A stretch of DNA of 64,000 bases from Cyanobacteriota bacterium (lineage in GTDB: Bacteria; Cyanobacteriota; Cyanobacteriia; CACIAM-69d), in NCBI GenBank assembly GCA_022402445.1, contig JAKRSF010000005.1:1-64000 (forward strand). Reading direction: 5' to 3'. Below the pieces are notes generated by a model. That model had not been told where the DNA came from and searched no databases. It saw only the letters and a program-made list of their open reading frames with translations. Of the stretch, positions 26,745-35,453 are shown in pieces. How positions within the stretch are numbered: position 1 is the stretch's first letter; every line of letters starts with the position of its first letter. The position numbers and the translations under genes were made by a program.

Positions 26745-28595
26745 CTAGCCATTGAGGAGCGCTTCAACGAATTCGTAGCTCGAGAAGGGGCGCAGATCTT
26801 CGATGCCTTCCCCAGCGCCGATGAAGCGAATGGGGAGGTTGAGCTGTTCGCTGACGGCCAGGGCGATGCCCCCCTTGGCGGTGCCGTCGAGTTTGGTGAG
26901 GACTGCGCCGCTGAGGTTGGCGGCCTCGGAGAAGGCGATCGCCTGTCGCAGGCCGTTTTGTCCCAGGGTGGCATCGAGGACCACGAGGGCTTCGACGCGG
27001 GCTTCGGGGGCTTGTTTGTCGATGATGCGGCGGATTTTACCGAGTTCCTCCATCAGGTTCTTTTTGTTTTGTAGGCGACCGGCGGTGTCCACCAACAGGA
27101 GTTCGGTGTTGCGCGATCGCGCAGCGGAGATGGCGTCATAGACCACGGCGGCGGGGTCGGTGTTTTTGCCCGGATTGGCGATGACTTCGACCCCGGCCCG
27201 TTCGCCCCACACTTTAACCTGTTCTACGGCGGCGGCCCGGAAGGTGTCGGCGGCGGCGATCAGGCAGCGGTAGCCGGATTTGGTGGCGAGGCGCGACAGT
27301 TTGCCGATGGTGGTGGTTTTGCCCGCGCCGTTGACGCCGACCATGAGCCAAATGTTGAGCTGGCCTTTGTCGGGCACCAGGAGGCCGGGGTAGGATTCAC
27401 CGCGATCGCTCCAGGGGCGATCGAGCAGGTCCCGCAGGATTTGTTTGAGGTAGGCGATCGCGGCGTCGGGGGGCAGGGCTTCCTCGCGCAGTTTGGCCTG
27501 GAGGGCTTGGACGATGGCGTCGGTGGCTTCGACCCCGGCGTCCGATTGCAGGAGCAGGGACTCGATTTCATCGACGGCTTCGGGGTTCAGTGGCCCTTGA
27601 CCAACGAGGGATTTGAGCTGATTGACAAGGCTGCGGCGGGTTTTATCGAGGCCCTGGCGCAGGCGCTTGAGCCAGGTGATTTCTTCGACGGAGATGTCTT
27701 CGGGGCGGCGGCCCTGGGCGGCGAGGATTTCGGCGGACCACAGGAAGTCTTCGTCGAATTGCAGGGCGGGGATGGGGGCCGGTTCCGGTTCCGGGGCGGG
27801 CTCGGGTTCCGGTTCGGCGATCGCTTCGGCCCGGACCCGCTCTAGCCGCTCTAGCCGTTCCGCTTCGGCCCGCTCTAGGAAGGAGAGGCTTGGGGCCGCT
27901 TCGGGTTCTTCGGTCGGTTCGGCGATCGCTTCAGCCACGTCCGGCGTTTCAATGGCTTCCGGTTCCTGGGGCTCTTCCACTTCTGGAGCTTCGGGAACTT
28001 CCGGCGTTTCGGGGGCGATCGCCTCCGGTTCGACTAATGCTTCAGGTTCAGGTTCAGCGATCGCTTCAGGAACATCCGGCGTTTCAATGGCTTCCGGTTC
28101 CTGGGGCTCTTCAACTGCGGGAGTTTCGGGGGCGATCGTTTCCGGTTCGGCTAGCGCTTCAGGCTCCGCGATCGCGTCAATAACTTCAGGGGCTTCAACC
28201 TCAGGCGCTTCAACGGCTTCCGGCTCTACCGTCTCCGGCTCTGCTGGTTCCGGTTCTGTCGCAGCCTCCACCGGCTCCGGTTCAGGGGATTGCGCCTCCA
28301 CCTCAGCCACCGGTTCAGACGGTTCAGGCGATTCCGACGCCTCAGCCGGGGCCGCCGTTTGGGCCTGTAGATTTTGATAGGCCATCTTCGCCCAGGCCAG
28401 GTAATCCTCCTGGACCGTCGGCGCTTCCGGGGGAGCCTCAGTCGCCGTGCCCTCACCGCCATCCGTGGGGGGCGCATCGGCGATCGCGTCCCCAGACGAC
28501 TCCGGCGCGGGCGGCATCTGGCCGTCGCCGTCTGCCGGTGTCCCATCACCCTCATTTGCAAACTGACGGCGGAACCAGTTAAACACCATATCCAA
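26745..28595 (-). CDS. ftsY: Signal recognition particle receptor FtsY
   Basis: The SRP receptor GTPase that docks ribosome-SRP complexes at the membrane. The C-terminal NG domain (about residues 290-616) has the P-loop GVNGAGKTTTIGK, the DTAGR motif and the TKLDGTAKGG specificity motif. The N-terminal acidic A domain is unusually long (about 290 residues), made of repeated Pro/Glu/Ala motifs such as EPQEPEAIETPDVPEAIAEP, and contains a 135-base duplication. Total length of 616 is well above most bacterial FtsY proteins. The order nusB-ftsY-phosphatase-argH is one I recall as recurring in cyanobacteria. Confidence 0.96.
   Translation of the reverse strand: MDMVFNWFRRQFANEGDGTPADGDGQMPPAPESSGDAIADAPPTDGGEGTATEAPPEAPTVQEDYLAWAKMAYQNLQAQTAAPAEASESPEPSEPVAEVEAQSPEPEPVEAATEPEPAEPETVEPEAVEAPEVEAPEVIDAIAEPEALAEPETIAPETPAVEEPQEPEAIETPDVPEAIAEPEPEALVEPEAIAPETPEVPEAPEVEEPQEPEAIETPDVAEAIAEPTEEPEAAPSLSFLERAEAERLERLERVRAEAIAEPEPEPAPEPEPAPIPALQFDEDFLWSAEILAAQGRRPEDISVEEITWLKRLRQGLDKTRRSLVNQLKSLVGQGPLNPEAVDEIESLLLQSDAGVEATDAIVQALQAKLREEALPPDAAIAYLKQILRDLLDRPWSDRGESYPGLLVPDKGQLNIWLMVGVNGAGKTTTIGKLSRLATKSGYRCLIAAADTFRAAAVEQVKVWGERAGVEVIANPGKNTDPAAVVYDAISAARSRNTELLLVDTAGRLQNKKNLMEELGKIRRIIDKQAPEARVEALVVLDATLGQNGLRQAIAFSEAANLSGAVLTKLDGTAKGGIALAVSEQLNLPIRFIGAGEGIEDLRPFSSYEFVEALLNG
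27941..28112 (-). repeat. 135-bp duplication in the ftsY acidic domain
   Basis: A 37-base sequence at 27941-27977 recurs exactly at 28076-28112, a distance of 135 bases or 45 codons. It keeps the frame and lengthens the Glu/Pro-rich A domain. Confidence 0.8.
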
Positions 28596-28772
28596 CGATC
28601 TCAGTGGCTAGCCAATGGTCAAAAACTACGGTCAAGTGCGGGGCTGCGGTGGGGTTCAGACGCTTCTGGGGCGCGATCGCGCGGCCCCACAGCCAAGCTA
28701 GTGAAGACCATAAACCCTATCTCTGCCCCTGTCGATGAGCCCAGCGGTGCGGAAAGCCCTAACCCTAAGGGC

Positions 28773-29471
28773 CTAGTCGCGATCGCGGCGGGGCGGGCGA
28801 CCCTCCTGCCGATGGCCCTCCGCAGACGGCGGCAATTGATGATCCGCCTTGAGGCGATCGAGCGCCCGCCGCAACACCCCATTGATGAACCGGTAGCTCT
28901 CCGGATCGCCATAGCGCTTCGCCAACTCCACCGCCTCATTGACCGCCACGCGATCGGGCGTCCCCAGGTGCAAAATCTCCGCCATCGCCAGCCGCAGCAC
29001 GTCCCGATCCACCCGCGCCAAACGGCTCAACTGCCAATCCACCATGCTGTCATTGAGGCACTGATCCAACGCCTCCCGATGCTCCAGCACCGCCGAAATC
29101 AACTCCATGGCGTGGTCCTGCACATTAAGCTGCCCCGCCATCTGGAGCATTTCCGGCAGATCCAGCGCCATGCCCAGCCGGTTAATCGCCCCCTGGGTCA
29201 GGCCGATCGCCTCCTTCACCATCGCGATCGCCCGCTGGGCATCACTAGCCTGCACCTCATGGCGCAACAACTCCGTCTTCAGGACGCGATCATTCCCCCG
29301 CTGCAACTCCGCCGCCGCCGTTTCCAGCGTCTCGCGCACCTCCGCCGTCAGGGTCCGCACCGCCGCCGCCAGCAAATCCTTTAAGTCCTTATCCCGCAAC
29401 TTCTCGGGGCTATTGGGCAATTGGCTGATGCTCAGCAGGGCAAGCTCACGGGCGACTCGGCGGGGTTGCAT
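28773..29471 (-). CDS. nusB: Transcription antitermination factor NusB
   Basis: NusB binds boxA RNA with NusE (S10) in rRNA antitermination. The 232-residue protein is longer than E. coli NusB because of an inserted N-terminal helical region (cyanobacterial type, MQPRRVARELALLSISQLP). The conserved C-terminal NusB core is seen in VDRDVLRLAMAEILHLGTPDRVAVNEAVELAKRYGDPES and FINGVLRRA. A short charged tail follows. It lies upstream of ftsY on the same strand with a gap of about 180 bases. Confidence 0.93.
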   Translation of the reverse strand: MQPRRVARELALLSISQLPNSPEKLRDKDLKDLLAAAVRTLTAEVRETLETAAAELQRGNDRVLKTELLRHEVQASDAQRAIAMVKEAIGLTQGAINRLGMALDLPEMLQMAGQLNVQDHAMELISAVLEHREALDQCLNDSMVDWQLSRLARVDRDVLRLAMAEILHLGTPDRVAVNEAVELAKRYGDPESYRFINGVLRRALDRLKADHQLPPSAEGHRQEGRPPRRDRD

Positions 29472-29547
29472 GGCGTGTTGCGAAAGGGTGTTCAGGGGTG
29501 GAGCGGATTAACAATAGCGTACAATCGCGCCCCTGGACGATCGCGCC

Positions 29548-30348
29548 CTAGCCACCGCTGCCCTCCTCCGCGATCGCCCCCCCACGACCGATGGCCGCCG
29601 CGATCGCCCCCTCCTCCACCGGCCCCCGCTCAACCCCCTCTCGGCCCCCCAGGTCAGCACCCGCCGCCAACCCCGGCACCGTCCCAGAACTCACACCAGG
29701 CACCGCCCCCGGCGTCGCCCCCGGAGCCACAATCCCCCCCGACACCAAAATCTTGAATGCATCCTCCACCGAAATATCCAAATCCAGCGCATCCGCCACC
29801 GGCACAATGCAATACCAGCCCGACGTTGGATTCGGCGTCGTCGGAAAAAACACACTCAGCGCCGGCTCGCGCACCACCTGCTGGATCTTCTCCCCCGCCT
29901 GCCCCGTCACAAACCCCATCGTCCAAATCCCCGGACGCGGATATTCCACCAGCACCACCCGCCGGAAGCGCGTCTTAGAATCCTTCAGCAGCGTCTCGAG
30001 CAACTGCTTGAGCGTCTTATAAATCGACCCAGCCAGGGGAATCGCCTGCACCGTCTGCTCACTGACCCCCAGCAGCCACTGCCCCGCAATATTGCGCGCC
30101 ATCAAGCCGATCAACAAGATCCCCCCCAGCGGCACCGACAGGCCCACCGCCAGGTTAAGCAAATTGCCCAAAAAGGGATCGAGATCCACAAAAGGATTGA
30201 ACTGCTTCGGGACGCGGGTCAAAAACCGAATGACCCCGCTGCCCAAGGTCACCGTCAGCCAAATCGTCGTGGCCAAGGGAATGACCACCAACAACCCGGC
30301 AATCAGGTCATTTTTTAAGGCTTGCTTGAATCTGTGGAGTGCGGACAA
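29548..30348 (-). CDS. DUF502 family membrane protein
   Basis: A 266-residue protein of the DUF502 family. Two membrane segments are near the N-terminus (NDLIAGLLVVIPLATTIWLT and LNLAVGLSVPLGGILLIGL). The conserved core follows, with PLAGSIYKTLKQLLETL, FRRVVLVEYPRPGIWTMGFVT and VFFPTTPNPTSGW. The last 50 residues are a Gly/Glu/Ala-rich tail. Function is not established. It is co-directional with nusB, separated by 76 bases. Confidence 0.9.
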   Translation of the reverse strand: MSALHRFKQALKNDLIAGLLVVIPLATTIWLTVTLGSGVIRFLTRVPKQFNPFVDLDPFLGNLLNLAVGLSVPLGGILLIGLMARNIAGQWLLGVSEQTVQAIPLAGSIYKTLKQLLETLLKDSKTRFRRVVLVEYPRPGIWTMGFVTGQAGEKIQQVVREPALSVFFPTTPNPTSGWYCIVPVADALDLDISVEDAFKILVSGGIVAPGATPGAVPGVSSGTVPGLAAGADLGGREGVERGPVEEGAIAAAIGRGGAIAEEGSGG

Positions 30349-30413
30349 TCCAAACGCCTCCCCGTGACACTTGAAACGATGGACCCGTGATTGTCCCCAG
30401 TATGCCAGGGACG

Positions 30414-30431
30414 CCGTATCTCGTGATACGG
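30414..30431. promoter_or_regulatory. 18-bp palindrome upstream of the DUF502 gene
   Basis: CCGTATC and GATACGG flank a TCGT loop, 66 bases upstream of the DUF502 start, in an A/T-richer gap. It may be an operator or a short hairpin; there is no T-run on the minus strand. Confidence 0.3.
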
Positions 30432-30588
30432 AGTTTTGCGATCGCGCCGCCCCCGATCCCGGCGACGCACTTCACATAATTTAACAATTTTTAACGACAT
30501 TCGGACGGCCATTTTTCTGCGCCGCCCCCTTCGGATTCCGGGAACGCCCGATCCTTCGATGACCGTGGCCCCGACCCCAACGATCAAA

Positions 30589-30621
30589 GCGGGCCTCCTC
30601 ACCCTCTGGAAGGAGACCCGC
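30589..30621 (-). terminator. hairpin after the first HpsJ-like gene
   Basis: On the minus strand GCGGG-CTCCT pairs with AGGAG-CCCGC across an imperfect stem, followed by TTTG. It lies about 58 bases after the stop at 30679. The T-run is short, so it is a weak or partial terminator. Confidence 0.45.
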
Positions 30622-30678
30622 CCCCGTCGAATTCCACCGCAAGGGCACTCGACGGTCCTAGCCCAACCCCTGGCAACC

Positions 30679-31431
30679 CTAGGACTTGCGCCCCTGGATG
30701 CCCATCCCCGCCAGGGAGAGATAGCCCACCGCCAGGATGAGGCTGCTCAAGCCGGTGCGAATACCGGACTGGATTGCCTGGGTCTGGGCCTGGGCGAGGG
30801 CCTCCTCGCGCCGCTGGGTAATTTGCTGGGAGGCCCGCTCCTTGAATTCCGCCGCCTGGGCATTGAGGGAGGCGGGGTTGCTGCGCAGTTGCCGCAGTTG
30901 TTCCGCCTGCTGGGGGGGGATTTGGCCACTGGCGAGAATCTGGTCAAATTCCTGGGGATTGGCTAGCAGGGCACGGAAGCGCTCGCTCTGTTGGTTGACC
31001 TGGACTTCGAGCTGCTGGGTGGCTTCCTGGGCCTGGGCTTCAATGCTTCTGGCCCGCTCCTGCTGCAACAGCCGCACGCCGTTGATGTGCAGGGGGGTGA
31101 GGATCAGGAATAGGAAACCGAGGATGGTGGACAGCAGCAAGGCCCAAACGCGCACGTCGCCCGCCATACCGCGTCGGGCGGGGCTCAGGCCGCTCTTGGC
31201 ATCGACCCAAACGCTGGCGAACAGCAGCCCAATGCCCACCATGGGCACCACGCCGCGATCCACCAATTGGGTGACGGTCTGAAAGACCCACTGACGGCTG
31301 GAAAAGTCCGGTGGGAAGAGGGCGATCAGGACATCGAGGAGGGAGGAGGCCACGAGAACGAGGCCCACAATCAACAGAACGCGGGCAACGAGGGGGGAGG
31401 TGCGTTTACCCTTTTGGCTTTTGGCTTTCAT
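30679..31431 (-). CDS. HpsJ-like membrane protein, copy A
   Basis: A 250-residue protein with four membrane segments: LVARVLLIVGLVLVASSLLD, VVPMVGIGLLFASVWV, VWALLLSTILGFLFLIL and a last one near SLILAVGYLSLAGMG. A long Gln/Glu-rich coiled coil (about residues 115-215) separates the last two. This topology and the VDRGVVPMVGIGLL motif match HpsJ-like proteins, linked to polysaccharide export or exosortase systems in filamentous cyanobacteria. The neighbour at 31504-32319 is a diverged paralogue. No other hps genes are near. Assignment to HpsJ is by memory of family features. Confidence 0.7.
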   Translation of the reverse strand: MKAKSQKGKRTSPLVARVLLIVGLVLVASSLLDVLIALFPPDFSSRQWVFQTVTQLVDRGVVPMVGIGLLFASVWVDAKSGLSPARRGMAGDVRVWALLLSTILGFLFLILTPLHINGVRLLQQERARSIEAQAQEATQQLEVQVNQQSERFRALLANPQEFDQILASGQIPPQQAEQLRQLRSNPASLNAQAAEFKERASQQITQRREEALAQAQTQAIQSGIRTGLSSLILAVGYLSLAGMGIQGRKS

Positions 31432-31503
31432 CGGTGTGGATTGTATGGATGTGGCTAATGGGCGGGCTGCCGGGGGGCAGGGGGGGTATTAGGGGATGGT
31501 TCC

Positions 31504-32319
31504 CTAGGGCTGGGATGGTCGTGAGGGTCGGCTCCGACGCCCTTTTTTGTTGGGTAGAAGGCCGACTGCGGCGATCGCGAGGTAACCGGCCCCCAGGACA
31601 ATGCCGCTGAATCCCGTGCGGACCCCGGACCGGAGCGCCTGCACCCGGGCGCGCTGTTCAAGTTCTTGGCGTCGCTGGCGGATGCGCCCGAGCACCTCCA
31701 CCGGGAAATTTTGGTTTTGCTGCTGGATTAGGCGATCCATTTCCTCTGGATTTTCGCGGGCGCTGCGCAGGAAGTCCTTCTGGGCTTCGTTGAGCTCGTC
31801 CCCCGCCAGGAGTTCTTCGATTCTGGCGTTGTCGCTGAGGAGGGCGTCGGCCTGCTGTTTGAGGATTTGCTGCCGCTGCTCTAGGTTGTTTTTGAAGGCG
31901 TCGGAGTCGATTTGCTCCTCCGCTTCGCGCCCTTCCCGAACGATGCGGGCGAGGGTTTCGCGGGCGGTGGCGCGGACATTGAGTAAATGCACGGGGGACA
32001 AGATGGCGAAGCTGATCCCCAACAGCAGGGCTAGGGCCAGGGCCGACAGCCGCAGGGGCTTCGATTGGCCGACGCTGTTGGTTTCCCGCTCATACATCCA
32101 CAGGCCCCAGAACAGCAGGGCGAGCCCTAGGCCGGGGACGATGCCCAGATCGACCACCTGGGCGGTGAAGACCTGAAGGCGGGCGGCGTTCGGGGGCAGC
32201 AGGATGGAGGCAAAGACGGCGTAGTTCACGAGGGCCAGGGCGATCGCCGTGATGCCGATGACAATGAGACTCCGGGCGGGTAGAAGGGCTCCGGATCTGG
32301 GGGGTTGGCCGGTTTGCAT
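31504..32319 (-). CDS. HpsJ-like membrane protein, copy B
   Basis: A protein of about 271 residues with the same plan as its downstream neighbour: membrane segments near SLIVIGITAIALALVNYAVF, LGIVPGLGLALLFWGLWM, LSALALALLLGISFAILS and FSGIVLGAGYLAIAAVGL, and a charged coiled coil between the third and fourth. It ends in a basic tail (KKGRRSRPSRPSQP). The frame extends to 32448, but the extra 43 residues are Pro/Arg-rich and unlike coding sequence, so I use ATG 32319 (MQTGQPPRSG). The 72-base gap to copy A suggests co-transcription and an old tandem duplication. Confidence 0.68.
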   Translation of the reverse strand: MQTGQPPRSGALLPARSLIVIGITAIALALVNYAVFASILLPPNAARLQVFTAQVVDLGIVPGLGLALLFWGLWMYERETNSVGQSKPLRLSALALALLLGISFAILSPVHLLNVRATARETLARIVREGREAEEQIDSDAFKNNLEQRQQILKQQADALLSDNARIEELLAGDELNEAQKDFLRSARENPEEMDRLIQQQNQNFPVEVLGRIRQRRQELEQRARVQALRSGVRTGFSGIVLGAGYLAIAAVGLLPNKKGRRSRPSRPSQP

Positions 32320-32602
32320 AGGGTCCGATGGGTCTAAAGGTCTCTGGTTTGGGGGGTGGGGGATAGGGGGTGGGTGGGGCGATCGCGGCGGCCTGAGAAA
32401 TTTTACCCCGTTCCCCGAAGGGACCGAATCGCGCCTCGGGCGTTGCAATAGAAGTTATTGCTCGGCCATGATCCGGGGGCGGCTTTCGGGGTAGATGCGG
32501 CGGCGGTGAACGGCGGACCGGTCCCTGGCCAGGGGCTACGGGTGGGGCCTAGATCCTAAGTTCCCAGTCCAGTCATAGCCTGTGGGGCCGGGGGGCGGCG
32601 AG
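32320..32602. other. divergent intergenic region
   Basis: This gap must hold the promoter of the HpsJ-like pair and that of pgl. I see no RNA gene or repeat. A short ORF (32603-32761) follows on the plus strand. Confidence 0.35.
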
Positions 32603-32761
32603 ATGCCCTGGGGAGTCAATGCACCGCAAATCTGGCGAGATCCGGGTCATTTGCCTAGACCTGGGCCGCTGGCGACTAAATTGGGGGAGGTGGATGGCAG
32701 TCAAGGGCAGGTGTTGATTGGAATTGCCGATTGCCCACAGCGGGGGATGACCCAGGACTGA
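32603..32761 (+). CDS. possible small ORF just upstream of pgl
   Basis: An ATG-started frame of 52 codons (MPWGVNAPQIWRDPGH...) that stops 4 bases before the pgl start. Close spacing is the only support; there is no recognisable domain and it may be chance or a leader. Confidence 0.2.
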   Translation: MPWGVNAPQIWRDPGHLPRPGPLATKLGEVDGSQGQVLIGIADCPQRGMTQD

Positions 32762-32765
32762 GCAG

Positions 32766-33527
32766 ATGACGACGGTATCAAATTTTCAGATCGTGGCGGA
32801 TCGGGCGGCGTTGGTTGAGCGGGCGGCGACCCTGACGGTGGAGGCGATCGCGGCGGCGATCGCCCAGCGCGGCCAATGTACCCTGGCCCTGTCCGGTGGC
32901 AGCACGCCGCGACCGGTCTATGAACGGCTGGCCGCCGCTGATTTGGATTGGCAAAAGATTTTGATTTTCTGGGGCGATGAGCGCTATGTGCCCCAGGATC
33001 ACCCCGACAGCAATGCCCGCATGGCCCGGGAAGCGTGGCTCGATCGCGTCCCCATGCCGCCGGACCACATCTACCCGGTGCCGACGGACTCGGGCGATGC
33101 GGCCATCGACGCCGCCCGCTATGAGGCCACCGTGCGATCGGCCCTCGGCTGCCCCGAAGGGGTACCCACCCTTGATGTGGTTTTGTTGGGCATGGGCGAT
33201 GATGGGCATACGGCGTCCCTGTTTCCCGGTACGGCGGTGCTCACGGAACGCCAACGGCTGGTTCAGGCGGGCAGTAAGGATGGCGAGCCGCGCATTACGT
33301 TTACCTTTCCGTTGATTAACGGCGCGCGCTGGATCTACTTTTGGGTTGCTGGAGCCAGTAAGCAGGCGGCCCTGGGCCAGATCTTTGCACCGGGGGCCGC
33401 AGCGGGCGATCGCCTGACCCAATATCCCGCCAGTGGGGTTCAGCCCACCACCGCCGAGGGGCAACTGCTCTGGCTGCTGGATCGCGCGGCGGCCCAGGGG
33501 TTGCCGGAGTACTTGCGTGAGGGCTAG
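32766..33527 (+). CDS. pgl: 6-phosphogluconolactonase
   Basis: Pgl hydrolyses 6-phosphogluconolactone in the oxidative pentose phosphate pathway, a main NADPH source for cyanobacteria in the dark. The 253-residue protein shows the DevB-type signatures LALSGGSTPRPVYERL, WGDERYVPQDHPDSNARMA and LLGMGDDGHTASLFPG, and LWLLDRAAA near the end. The ATG at 32766 fits the family. zwf and opcA are not adjacent. Confidence 0.95.
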   Translation: MTTVSNFQIVADRAALVERAATLTVEAIAAAIAQRGQCTLALSGGSTPRPVYERLAAADLDWQKILIFWGDERYVPQDHPDSNARMAREAWLDRVPMPPDHIYPVPTDSGDAAIDAARYEATVRSALGCPEGVPTLDVVLLGMGDDGHTASLFPGTAVLTERQRLVQAGSKDGEPRITFTFPLINGARWIYFWVAGASKQAALGQIFAPGAAAGDRLTQYPASGVQPTTAEGQLLWLLDRAAAQGLPEYLREG

Positions 33528-33622
33528 GGGCGGCAGGGCTGGGGGATGGCCAGCCCAGGGATAAAACTGGGACATGAAGGATTAGTTTTTAAAGGACTCG
33601 AGCGATCGCGTAGGGGCCCACA

Positions 33623-34579
33623 ATGATTTGTCCAAACTGTAATCACACCAATCCCGATGGGGCGGTCCAGTGCGAGGCGTGTCTGGCTCCCCTGCCGACC
33701 GCCGATGCGTGCCCCAGTTGCGGTGCGCCGGTGCTCAAGGATGCCAACTTTTGCGGCCAGTGCGGGACTCGGCTGCGGGACGAGGAGGGGTTTGGGGCCA
33801 TGGCGACCTTTGAGGCGATGCCGGACAATCTGGCGGCGGCGATGGGGCAGCGTCCGGACCCGGCCCTGAAGGGGATGCCGTTGCCGACGATGGCGGTGGA
33901 GTTTGGGGCGGCGGATGGGCTCGGGGCAGAGGGCGATCGCGCGGCGGCCCAGGAGCTTGATGGGATGGAGCTGGGGGAGGGTTTTGAATCGCCGGGGGAC
34001 CTAGAGGCCCTCGGGGGCATGGCGGCCCTGGCGGATCTGGGGGAGTTGGAGGAGGATGCGGAGGGCGAGGAGGAAGCCCTGGATGCGGGGGATTTGGGGG
34101 AATTGTTTGCGGCGGAGGTGCAGCGTCCGCTCAATTCGGCGGCGATCGAGGCGGCGATCCGCAATGATGCCCTGGCGGTGCTGGCGGATGGACCGGCCCT
34201 GGGGGGCACCGCGATCGCGCCGCCGGAAGGCCCCACTACTAAAATTCAGCAGCCCACGGCCCGCCTGCTGCACCTGCAAACCGATGGCACCATTGAGCTG
34301 CCGCCGAATCTGCTGCTGATCCACATCGGCAAGGCCAATAACCGCGTGCCGCCGGACATTGACCTGTCGGGATTTCCCCATGCGGAGGTGGTGTCGCGCA
34401 TCCATGCGGATATCCGCTGCGAGGGGGGCACCTACTACCTGGAGGATTCCGGCAGCGCTAATGGCACCTATGTGAACAATATGCCCCTGCCGGTGGGCAA
34501 TCGCCATCGGCTGCGGTCGGGCGATCGCATTTCCCTGGGGAAACATGACCTCGTTTCGTTCCTATTTCAGTTAGACTAG
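33623..34579 (+). CDS. Zinc-ribbon and FHA domain protein
   Basis: A 318-residue soluble protein. Residues 1-55 carry two zinc ribbons (CPNCNHTNPDGAVQCEAC and CPSCGAPVLKDANFCGQCG). A long acidic low-complexity linker (about 60-190, many Glu, Asp and Ala) follows. A C-terminal FHA domain (about 225-318) has VVSRIHADIR and DSGSANGTYVNN, the motifs that bind phosphothreonine. It probably reads Ser/Thr kinase signals. No kinase is adjacent, although a SpoIIE-type phosphatase lies about 7 kb away. Confidence 0.9.
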   Translation: MICPNCNHTNPDGAVQCEACLAPLPTADACPSCGAPVLKDANFCGQCGTRLRDEEGFGAMATFEAMPDNLAAAMGQRPDPALKGMPLPTMAVEFGAADGLGAEGDRAAAQELDGMELGEGFESPGDLEALGGMAALADLGELEEDAEGEEEALDAGDLGELFAAEVQRPLNSAAIEAAIRNDALAVLADGPALGGTAIAPPEGPTTKIQQPTARLLHLQTDGTIELPPNLLLIHIGKANNRVPPDIDLSGFPHAEVVSRIHADIRCEGGTYYLEDSGSANGTYVNNMPLPVGNRHRLRSGDRISLGKHDLVSFLFQLD

Positions 34580-34675
34580 CTTCGCGAGTTGGGCGGGCCG
34601 TCCGGCGCGATCGCGCCCTTCCATGGTTCCCTAGCCCAGCGCTTCTGATGGCAGCCCCAAGGGAGAGGAAATGGC

Positions 34676-35044
34676 ATGAGCATCAATGTGGTCAACCTTG
34701 TGGGTCGGGCGGGCCGCGATCCAGATGTCCGTTACTTCGAGAATGGCAACGTTCTCTGCAAGGTCACACTTGCGGTGGACCGCCCCACCAAAGACAGTCA
34801 AGCGGACTGGTTCAACCTAGAAATTTGGGGCAAAACCGCTGAGAGAGCGGCCAATTATGTCCGAAAGGGCACGCTGTTGGGGGTCCAGGGCAGTCTGAAG
34901 ATTGATAGCTGGACCGATCGCGCCACCGGAGCCCAGCGCTTCAGCCCTGTGATCCGTGTTGAACAGTTTCGCCTTCTGGGGAGCCGCAAGGACAATGAGG
35001 CCGCCGCCGGGGCCAACTACGGCAACAACTACGACGAATTTTAG
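34676..35044 (+). CDS. ssb: Single-stranded DNA-binding protein
   Basis: A 122-residue OB-fold protein (MSINVVNLVGRAGRDPDVRY, VDRPTKDSQADWFNLEIWGK, VRKGTLLGVQGSLKIDSW). The acidic tip is short: it ends NNYDEF rather than DDDIPF, so protein recruitment through the tail may be weak. GGGAGAGG lies just upstream of the start. Cyanobacteria often carry more than one Ssb, so this need not be the main replication protein. Confidence 0.93.
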   Translation: MSINVVNLVGRAGRDPDVRYFENGNVLCKVTLAVDRPTKDSQADWFNLEIWGKTAERAANYVRKGTLLGVQGSLKIDSWTDRATGAQRFSPVIRVEQFRLLGSRKDNEAAAGANYGNNYDEF

Positions 35045-35453
35045 TCAGCCTTCAAACAAGCCCACGGATCCTGAGAAGAACCAAGGCTCTGATTCATCCA
35101 TCCGTTCAGAGCAAGGGGCTGAGAGCCCATCATCAATCGATCAGCCGTAGGGGCGGGGTTTCCCCGCCCGCCCCCGCCTGCCACCGCCCGCCGCCACCGC
35201 CCGCCGTCACCCCGTTCCCGCGATCTCTGATATTCCTAAGGTTGAACAGGTTTGGGATGATCCGCTCGGGCCAGGGTTGAGAGACCCACCCCCCACGGCA
35301 ACGGCATTGGTGACAGGCCCGAGGACTTGGACCCTTGTTTCAGGAACCGGGGCGTGGTTTGATGACACGTTCTAGGGCTATTGATCGTCCCCATTGCTCC
35401 CGCCCTCCCGATTTATTCCGTCAGATTATTTCGTCAGATTTTTTCCTTGCCCC
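35045..35453. other. intergenic region between ssb and argS
   Basis: About 410 bases without a gene. It holds the palindromic repeat at 35145-35170 and Pro/Ala-like CCGCC runs at 35171-35215. argS could be read from a TTG at 35394, but the ATG at 35454 is preferred. Confidence 0.5.
35145..35170. repeat. dispersed GC-rich palindromic repeat, copy 2
   Basis: GGGCGGGG, TTT and CCCCGCCC (35151-35169) form a perfect 8-bp hairpin. The reverse complement is at 36-56 at the left edge of the window. It lies about 100 bases after ssb and could also serve as a weak transcription end. Confidence 0.75.

Noticed and set aside
28374-29384. Plus-strand frame of 336 codons over ftsY and nusB
   Set aside because: Antisense shadow with Arg/Gln/His-rich translation; both opposite genes are certain.
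35171-35215. CCGCC-rich run after the palindrome as a CRISPR or tandem array
   Set aside because: The units are short and irregular, with no spacers; simple low-complexity sequence.
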